Source: SIAJ01 sp036266155
Lineage (GTDB): Bacteria; Planctomycetota; Planctomycetia; Gemmatales; Gemmataceae
DNA: 11,623 nt
Direction: 5' to 3'
Assembly: GCA_036266155.1 (NCBI GenBank)
Contig: DATANR010000378.1
Coordinates: 1 to 11,623, forward strand
In this document: piece by piece, positions 7,381-11,623 of the stretch
Numbering within the stretch: the first letter of the stretch is position 1
Layout: the number at the start of each line of letters is the position of its first letter
Notes under the pieces: model-generated
The model's database searches: none
Told to the model about the DNA's origin: nothing
What the model saw: the letters and a program-made list of their open reading frames with translations, nothing else
Position numbers and translations under genes: made by a program

Positions 7381-9522
7381 CTATTTGACCATCCTACGTT
7401 CTCGGCGGCGTTCTTCCTCCGCGGTGGCGAGCAGGGGAGTGCCTTCCAATTCGGCCTGGTCGGTCACGTCAGCGAGTAGCTTCGCGTACTGCTCGCCGCG
7501 CAACAGGCGTGCGATGGTGAACGCCTCCCAACGTACATCCGCGTCGACGTACGCGTCGACCACCAGGGCAGCGACTGCCGCGAAGATGGCCGCACGCGAC
7601 TTCGCCGGCGCGTCGACCGCCTGCGGATCTGCGTCGCCGTCATTCTGGCTGATGACGGAAAGACCGCGCGGCGACGTGCGCACGCCAGTGTAATATCGTC
7701 GCAATGCCGTGAGCGATGCCAGAGCGATGTGGCGATTGCGCGATTGCACGAGCTTGGCGAGTGGAGGCAACAGGTCGGGGTCGCCCGCGAGTCCCGCTGC
7801 TTCCGCGGCATCGGCAGCGAGTGGGTTGCGATCGTCAGCAAGGATCGCGAGCACTTGCTGTCGAGCGGCCGCGTCGCCGGTGGCTGCCAGGCCCGCGAGA
7901 GCCGCCGCGTGCCAGCGTCGATCGGGCCGCGCCGCCACAATCGCGGACAGGTCTTTGGCCGTGCGCGCGTCCTTGAGTGCCGCGAGAACCAGCGTGGCCT
8001 CCGCTGTATGCGCTACGTCGGCGAGATGTTCGGTCGCCAACGCATAGCCATCCCCCAGTTCATGCCGGGCGAGTAATCGGGCCATCCGCAGCTTGTACGG
8101 CAAGTGCGCTTCCGACTTCAAGAGCGGCCGCACTTCGCGGGCCGCCATCGGCGTGTCCAGACTCTCCAGCGCCGCCAGTGCATTTTCCCGCAATTGATAG
8201 TCGTCGCCATGGAGCCAGCCGGCGAGCACGGGCACGGCCCGATCATCCGCCAGTCGACCAAGGGCCCAGGCAATTCGGTACTTGTCCTGTGCGGCCACGA
8301 TCGACTGACCCGCGGCACTGAGGAGCATTGGCAGCGCCGCCTTACTGCGCATGCGACCCAGCGCGTCGACCTCGGCCCCAAGCGATTGCCGTGCCCGCAT
8401 CGACTGTTCCGCACGGGTCAGGAGAATTCGCTCTGCTCCTTGCTCGTCGAGCCGAACCGCGGCACGTGCGTAGGTTGCAATCCGCGCCGAGTCATCGTCG
8501 ACCGGCAACTTGGCCAGCGCGTCAAGAACCGCCGTGGTCGATTGGGCGTGCGGAATGTGCGACAGGGCTGTTGCGGCCGCCGCTCGCTCGGCATGCGATT
8601 TGGTATTTGTCAATTGACCGATCAGGAGCTCGCGCGCCCACGCAATATCCGGCTTGAGCACGAGCAAATGGCCCAGCCCGTCAAGCGCGGCCAAGCGAAT
8701 ACGCGTGATGGGCTCGGCGGACTCCAGCAACTTGCGCAGCGCATCGGCGACGCCATCGAGTTGCTTCGGATCGTTCGGCATCGCCCGACTTGCCAACATC
8801 TCACGAAGCACCTCGAGCGCGCCGCCGCGAACCGCAGTCACCGGATCGTTTACCAGTCGCGTGACCGCCGGCAGTGCACGCTCGTCGGTCGCCGCCCAGT
8901 CGGTCCGCAACCGCAGGCTCGTTAACAGCGGCACGGATGCCAAGCCATCGACGTCTTTCAGCCGTTTCACGAGCAATGCCGCCCGATCACGCCGCGATCG
9001 CGCGTCAGCCACTTGAATGAGCGTCTCGACAACGCCTACCAGTGGATCGTCGGGTCCTTTGAGCAATGGCACCCGTTCGGCAAAGGTGGTGGCGCCCGGT
9101 GTCGCCGACACGCATCCGAGGTTGCGACCCTGCTGCTGGGCTAGGATCAATAGGCGAAATTCACCCTCCTTTAACGGACATGCCGACACGCCGTCTTCCG
9201 GCGGACATCCCAAGTCGGCCGCCGTCATCGAAAGCTGATCGCGTTGGAAAATTCCTTTGAGTTTGCGAATCGGTTGAAAGCGGTACTCACGGAGCGCCAC
9301 GTCGGTCTTGGCGCCTTCGATCACCGTGACCTTGCTGATGCTGGCCACGCGGGCCACCATCACCAGGTGCGCTTGTCCGACGCCGGGCTCAAGATTCCAG
9401 CCTTCAAATCCTTCCTGGGCCGAAGCCACCCCACTGGTCGTCAGAATCCCGGTGGCGCACACAACTGCAGCCAGTAAAGTTCGACGCCACGAATTAGTTT
9501 TCGATTGCATCGCATTGTGCAT
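7381..9522 (-). CDS. Secreted HEAT-repeat protein with unassigned N-terminal domain
   Basis: The product is 713 aa. A signal peptide is clear: basic SWRR at 11-14, hydrophobic 15-30, VASA before Gln36. Residues about 40-170 form a separate beta-rich region (AHLVMVARVAS, then FQPIRKLKG, two Cys in GCPPEDGVSACP at 105-116, and GEFRLLILAQQ), recalling exported OB-fold/NTR-like domains; this is inference. From about 180 to 685 the sequence is a run of helical pairs typical of HEAT/PBS-lyase repeats, for example VTAVRGGALEVLREML (228-243), DDYQLRENALAALESL (440-455), and NPLAADAAEAAGLAGDPDLL (566-585). A polar Gly/Asp-containing insert (about 611-640) interrupts the solenoid. The C-terminus is strongly charged (EEERRRERRMVK). 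The start is supported by GGGAG (9529-9533), 6 nt upstream. The gene begins 23 nt after the M56 gene stop, suggesting it is a periplasmic partner of the BlaR1-type protein. HEAT solenoids usually bind proteins; no enzyme motif is seen. Confidence 0.9.
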   Translation of the reverse strand: MHNAMQSKTNSWRRTLLAAVVCATGILTTSGVASAQEGFEGWNLEPGVGQAHLVMVARVASISKVTVIEGAKTDVALREYRFQPIRKLKGIFQRDQLSMTAADLGCPPEDGVSACPLKEGEFRLLILAQQQGRNLGCVSATPGATTFAERVPLLKGPDDPLVGVVETLIQVADARSRRDRAALLVKRLKDVDGLASVPLLTSLRLRTDWAATDERALPAVTRLVNDPVTAVRGGALEVLREMLASRAMPNDPKQLDGVADALRKLLESAEPITRIRLAALDGLGHLLVLKPDIAWARELLIGQLTNTKSHAERAAAATALSHIPHAQSTTAVLDALAKLPVDDDSARIATYARAAVRLDEQGAERILLTRAEQSMRARQSLGAEVDALGRMRSKAALPMLLSAAGQSIVAAQDKYRIAWALGRLADDRAVPVLAGWLHGDDYQLRENALAALESLDTPMAAREVRPLLKSEAHLPYKLRMARLLARHELGDGYALATEHLADVAHTAEATLVLAALKDARTAKDLSAIVAARPDRRWHAAALAGLAATGDAAARQQVLAILADDRNPLAADAAEAAGLAGDPDLLPPLAKLVQSRNRHIALASLTALRRYYTGVRTSPRGLSVISQNDGDADPQAVDAPAKSRAAIFAAVAALVVDAYVDADVRWEAFTIARLLRGEQYAKLLADVTDQAELEGTPLLATAEEERRRERRMVK

Positions 9523-9545
9523 GGAGGTCTCCCGAAATCAGTTTT

Positions 9546-10613
9546 TCACGAGGGGCAGCAACCTACCTTCGACCACTTGCCGTCACGATCGTCGTCTGTG
9601 GACGATGTGGCCGAGGCGACAGGACTGGCGTCGGCCGCCGGAGCTACATAGGTCGGACCGGGAACAACGTCATAACGCAAATGAACGGGCAAGATCACGC
9701 TCGCCGGTAGTAACGCGAGCACGATCACCGGCCACATTCGCCGGCGCGGTTTGTCGCCGTGAAGAATCTCACGTAACCGCGTTTCCAAGCCGATTGCAAA
9801 GGCACTCATCGCCGTGGCGTGAGCGACGGTTTGCCGCGGAGTGCGTGCCGAAAACTCGAGCACGTCCAACAACAGCGAGGCATAGTCCCGGCGAACATTC
9901 GGTCTCCGATCGACGACGGCCCTGTCGCAGCACGCTTCTTCACAAGCACGTAGTTGCCGGCACACCCAGCTCACCGGCGGCAACCACCAACATGTCGCGC
10001 GTACCGTGGCTTCGAGCATTCGCACCCAATGGTCGCCGCGACGAACATGAATCAGTTCGTGCAGCAACATGGCGACACGCTGAGAACCATTCAGCGAGCC
10101 CAATAGGTCTTGCGGCAGTAGAATTCGCGATCGACGCCATCCGGGAATGACCAGAGGCGGCAATCGACTTGGTGCCACAAGAACCTCGGGCGTCCGCCTT
10201 AGCCCAAGCTCGGCAGCCAGTTGTTCCGCCAAGGTCTGCCATTCCCGCGGCGCAGGTGAGGAGTAGGCGAGCAATCGGCGAAAACGAGCGGCCCGGTTCC
10301 ACGCGAGCCACGCCGTAGCGCCCGTGCCGATCACCCACACGGTGAGCGCAATTCCCGTCAGCCGGTTGGCCAGGTTCTGCGACGATGACTGATGCGCAGC
10401 GCAATTGCATGTTCCGAGGGCGCATGCCATGTTCGTCGGCGGCTCACGCAAAGGTACGGTGACCAGCGGCGGTGTAATCAGCTTGATGAGAGCGATCACC
10501 CAGAGGACATGCGCCGCCGCGGGCCGACGCAACCAGCGCTGAACGAGCCATGCCGCGGCACCGACCAGTGTGGCTAGGACAATGTTCGAGATGATCCATG
10601 ACAACGCGATCAT
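9546..10613 (-). CDS. BlaR1-type M56 family membrane metallopeptidase, without penicillin-binding sensor
   Basis: The product is 355 aa. Hydrophobic segments lie at about 2-26, 34-55, 86-105 and 293-312. The zinc peptidase core has HELIH (185-189: His185, Glu186, His189), extended as VRRGDHW. The expected third ligand is Glu226 in CEEACCDRAVVD (224-235). Upstream is the usual M56 strand with VLVAPSRLPPLVIPGW (144-159). After the fourth helix only about 43 residues remain, ending in a Cys-Cys pair (352-353), so the beta-lactam sensor domain of staphylococcal BlaR1 is absent. A small cysteine-rich loop (CALGTCNC, 64-71) follows helix 2. The start at 10613 has GAGGG (10622-10626) 8 nt upstream, and the gene begins 27 nt after the blaI-type stop. 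Family knowledge predicts that the cytoplasmic peptidase responds to an envelope signal and relieves repression by the adjacent BlaI protein. What it senses here is unknown. Confidence 0.92.
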   Translation of the reverse strand: MIALSWIISNIVLATLVGAAAWLVQRWLRRPAAAHVLWVIALIKLITPPLVTVPLREPPTNMACALGTCNCAAHQSSSQNLANRLTGIALTVWVIGTGATAWLAWNRAARFRRLLAYSSPAPREWQTLAEQLAAELGLRRTPEVLVAPSRLPPLVIPGWRRSRILLPQDLLGSLNGSQRVAMLLHELIHVRRGDHWVRMLEATVRATCWWLPPVSWVCRQLRACEEACCDRAVVDRRPNVRRDYASLLLDVLEFSARTPRQTVAHATAMSAFAIGLETRLREILHGDKPRRRMWPVIVLALLPASVILPVHLRYDVVPGPTYVAPAADASPVASATSSTDDDRDGKWSKVGCCPS

Positions 10614-10640
10614 GATGCAATCCCTCGGCGACCAATGCGT

Positions 10641-11039
10641 CTAGGTACGACGCTTGGTCGTCGGCGGTTCATCGAGAAGTTTGCGTAAATGGGCTTTCTC
10701 TTTCGCGGTCAACTCGCCCGTCTCGACCAGGCACGTCAGAAGCGGCGTCATGGAATTGCCGCCGAGGCGATCTGCGACCCGCCGCAGTTCGTCGCCAATG
10801 AGTTCATCGCGACCGATCGCTGCCTGGAAGATCCAGTTCGCCTCATCCTTTTTTCGTTGGACCAGTTTCTTGCTAGCCAGCCGAGAAAGAAGTTTCTGCA
10901 CGGTGGCGAACTTCGAGTTGCCGCCATCGGGATAGAGGGCGTCGCGCAAGTCGCCAATCGTTGCCGTGCCACGCTGCCACAGCTCTTCGAGCACGCGCAG
11001 TTCTGCCGGAGTCGTCGAAGTCGGCGATCGGTTCTTCAT
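10641..11039 (-). CDS. blaI: BlaI/MecI/CopY family transcriptional repressor
   Basis: The product is 132 aa, the usual length for the family. The N-terminal winged helix (about 10-73) shows the typical order: TPAELRVLEELWQRGTATIGDL (10-31), recognition helix region SKFATVQKLLSRLASKKLV (42-60), and wing QRKKDEANWIFQAAI (61-75). The C-terminal half (about 78-123) is a helical dimerisation region (DELIGDELRRVADRL, MTPLLTCLVETGELT, EKAHLRKLLDE). Cleavage of BlaI in this region by BlaR1-dependent proteolysis is known in staphylococci; the exact site here cannot be read. The start at 11039 is supported by GAGG (11047-11050), 6 nt upstream. It is first in a minus-strand operon and lies about 50 nt downstream of a promoter covered by dyads, so autorepression is expected. 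The symbol denotes family membership; a role in beta-lactam resistance is not implied. Confidence 0.95.
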   Translation of the reverse strand: MKNRSPTSTTPAELRVLEELWQRGTATIGDLRDALYPDGGNSKFATVQKLLSRLASKKLVQRKKDEANWIFQAAIGRDELIGDELRRVADRLGGNSMTPLLTCLVETGELTAKEKAHLRKLLDEPPTTKRRT

Positions 11040-11073
11040 CGATCAGCCTCGTTGGTCTCAAGCCTGAGCCGCT

Positions 11074-11115
11074 ACAAGACGACTCGTCTTGTTGTCCATG
11101 ATAGACAACCTGTCT
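11074..11115. promoter_or_regulatory. Overlapping dyad array, probable BlaI operator
   Basis: Three dyads lie over the promoter. First, a perfect 19-bp palindrome ACAAGACGACTCGTCTTGT (11074-11092) covers the predicted transcript start. Second, GTTGTCCATGATAGACAAC (11091-11109) has 8 of 9 pairs matched and covers the -10 box. Third, AGACA-ACC-TGTCT (11103-11115) lies in the spacer. GTCTTG occurs at 11086-11091 and again at 11112-11117, each followed closely by TTGTC (11092-11096; 11119-11123). BlaI/MecI operators are dyads with ACA...TGT half-sites over the promoter, so this arrangement fits binding by the BlaI protein encoded just downstream. Which dyads are bound is not known. Confidence 0.78.
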
Positions 11116-11125
11116 TGCTTGTCAA
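11098..11125 (-). promoter_or_regulatory. Sigma70-type promoter of the blaI operon
   Basis: Read on the minus strand, TTGACA (11125-11120) is a perfect -35 box, followed after 16 nt by TATCAT (11103-11098), a 5/6 match to the -10 consensus. The transcript would start near 11091 and leave a leader of about 50 nt before the blaI start codon. The spacer and the -10 box are filled with dyad sequence, as expected for a repressible promoter. Confidence 0.75.
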
Positions 11126-11248
11126 CGGCAGTGTTACAAACGTGGTTAGGAGGGGATGTCGGGCGATTGGTACGGTGCAATGACGTGATCGAACGAATAG
11201 CCACTCGTGCGGCGTCAGGAAGTCAAGCTTGCGATCTCGAACAGGCGT

Positions 11249-11524
11249 TTAGCGCCGAAGAGCAACGATCCATGCGGCGATAATGATCACGAGCGCCGCA
11301 ACCAGGAAAAGAACCCGATACGACCGTTGGCGTGGCGGCAGCGGAAACGGACTCGACTGTGCCGGTGACAGGCCGGGGTCATCAAAATCGTCCACTCGCA
11401 AGGTGCTTCGAGAATCGCAGTTTGGATTTGCACGAGGATTAGTTCGGTCCAGCGGCAACGCCGCCAAACGGATGCCGTCAGAAGGCGGAAGCTCATCCCG
11501 CATGTCATTCATCCCGCCAAGCAT
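11249..11524 (-). CDS. Small protein with a single C-terminal transmembrane helix (tail-anchored)
   Basis: The product is 91 aa and I recognise no family. Residues 1-68 are polar, proline-rich and probably disordered (SSPFPLPPRQRS at 57-68). Residues 70-89 form one clear membrane helix (VLFLVAALVIIIAAWIVAL) ending in Arg-Arg. This would leave most of the protein on one side of the membrane. Three in-frame ATGs are possible: 11524, 11512 (Met5) and 11503 (Met8). None has a strong ribosome binding site, so the start is uncertain. The helix ending exactly at the stop, flanked by basic residues, argues that the frame is real. It lies between a same-strand tRNA and the blaI promoter; no functional link to either can be shown. 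Confidence 0.65.
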   Translation of the reverse strand: MLGGMNDMRDELPPSDGIRLAALPLDRTNPRANPNCDSRSTLRVDDFDDPGLSPAQSSPFPLPPRQRSYRVLFLVAALVIIIAAWIVALRR

Positions 11525-11587
11525 GACCGATCTAAAGGGCGGGTGTCAACAGCCGCCGCGTCTTGCCATTGGCAGGCTTATTTCGAG

Positions 11588-11623
11588 TAGCCCCGAGCGG
11601 ATTCGAACCGCTGACCGGCGGAT
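11588..11623 (-). tRNA. tRNA, 3' half only (isotype not determinable)
   Basis: On the minus strand, AGCGG-TTCGAAT-CCGCT (11612-11596) is a perfect five-pair T arm with the invariant TTCGA loop core. It is followed by the acceptor 3' strand CGGGGCT (11595-11589) and discriminator A (11588). The bases before the T arm fit a short variable loop and the 3' side of the anticodon stem. The anticodon, D arm and 5' acceptor strand lie beyond the window edge; the 5' acceptor strand is predicted to be AGCCCCG. CCA is not encoded: CT follows the discriminator, so CCA would be added after transcription. Confidence 0.88.

Noticed and set aside
8104..8925. 273-codon plus-strand frame antisense to the HEAT gene
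   Set aside because: It is very rich in Arg, Gln and His, as expected for the complement of a GC-rich gene, and the opposite strand is a clear HEAT-repeat protein.
9308..10150. 280-codon plus-strand frame spanning the HEAT and M56 genes
   Set aside because: It crosses the boundary of two strongly supported minus-strand genes and has low-complexity Arg/Thr/Ser-rich content.
11126..11248. Gap between the tail-anchored gene and the blaI promoter, checked for a small gene or RNA
   Set aside because: No frame with a good start, no strong hairpin and no known RNA motif were seen.
11526..11587. Inverted repeat GGCGG...CCGCC between the tRNA and the small gene as a tRNA terminator
   Set aside because: It has only five clean pairs and no U-tract, and its position does not decide between terminator and chance.

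Overview
The window looks like chromosomal DNA of a Planctomycetota bacterium, probably a Pirellulales- or Gemmatales-type organism. This is inferred from GC-rich coding DNA and from families typical of that phylum: a Tat-exported DUF1501 protein, a PPC-domain protein, a PQQ-like propeller with an N-terminal DWxQFRGP-type motif, and a BlaI/M56 pair with exported partners. No 16S or other firm taxonomic marker is present.

Layout. Two plus-strand genes fill the left third: a DUF1501 protein (49-1350) and a large secreted PPC-domain protein (1465-3870). They are separated by a 75-nt imperfect hairpin repeat (1353-1427). They converge on a tightly packed minus-strand block that reads, in transcription order: blaI-type repressor (11039-10641), M56/BlaR1-type membrane metallopeptidase (10613-9546), secreted HEAT-repeat protein (9522-7381), secreted alpha/beta hydrolase with an apparent TTG start (7358-5361), and secreted PQQ-like beta-propeller (5276-4008). 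The gaps inside this block are 27, 23, 22 and 84 nt, so one operon is likely. Upstream of blaI is a strong-looking promoter (TTGACA, 16 nt, TATCAT) embedded in overlapping dyads, one of them a perfect 19-bp palindrome. This is an autoregulated BlaI operator by inference. Further right on the minus strand are a small protein with one C-terminal membrane helix (11524-11249) and the 3' half of a tRNA that runs off the window.

How it may work together. In characterised BlaI/BlaR1 systems the membrane M56 peptidase responds to an external signal and leads to loss of the BlaI repressor. Here the M56 protein has no penicillin-binding sensor domain. The next three genes all encode exported proteins: a HEAT solenoid with an unassigned N-terminal domain, a two-lobed esterase-like hydrolase and a propeller. 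A plausible but unproven reading is a signal-responsive envelope operon in which the exported proteins are the sensor and/or the output. The plus-strand pair is probably a separate module; DUF1501 genes in this phylum usually follow a DUF1549/DUF1553 gene, which would lie left of the window.

No gene-free stretch exceeds about 210 nt. The longest gap (11040-11248) holds the blaI promoter/operator in its left half and nothing recognisable in 11126-11248. I see no CRISPR array, insertion sequence, rRNA or transposase.
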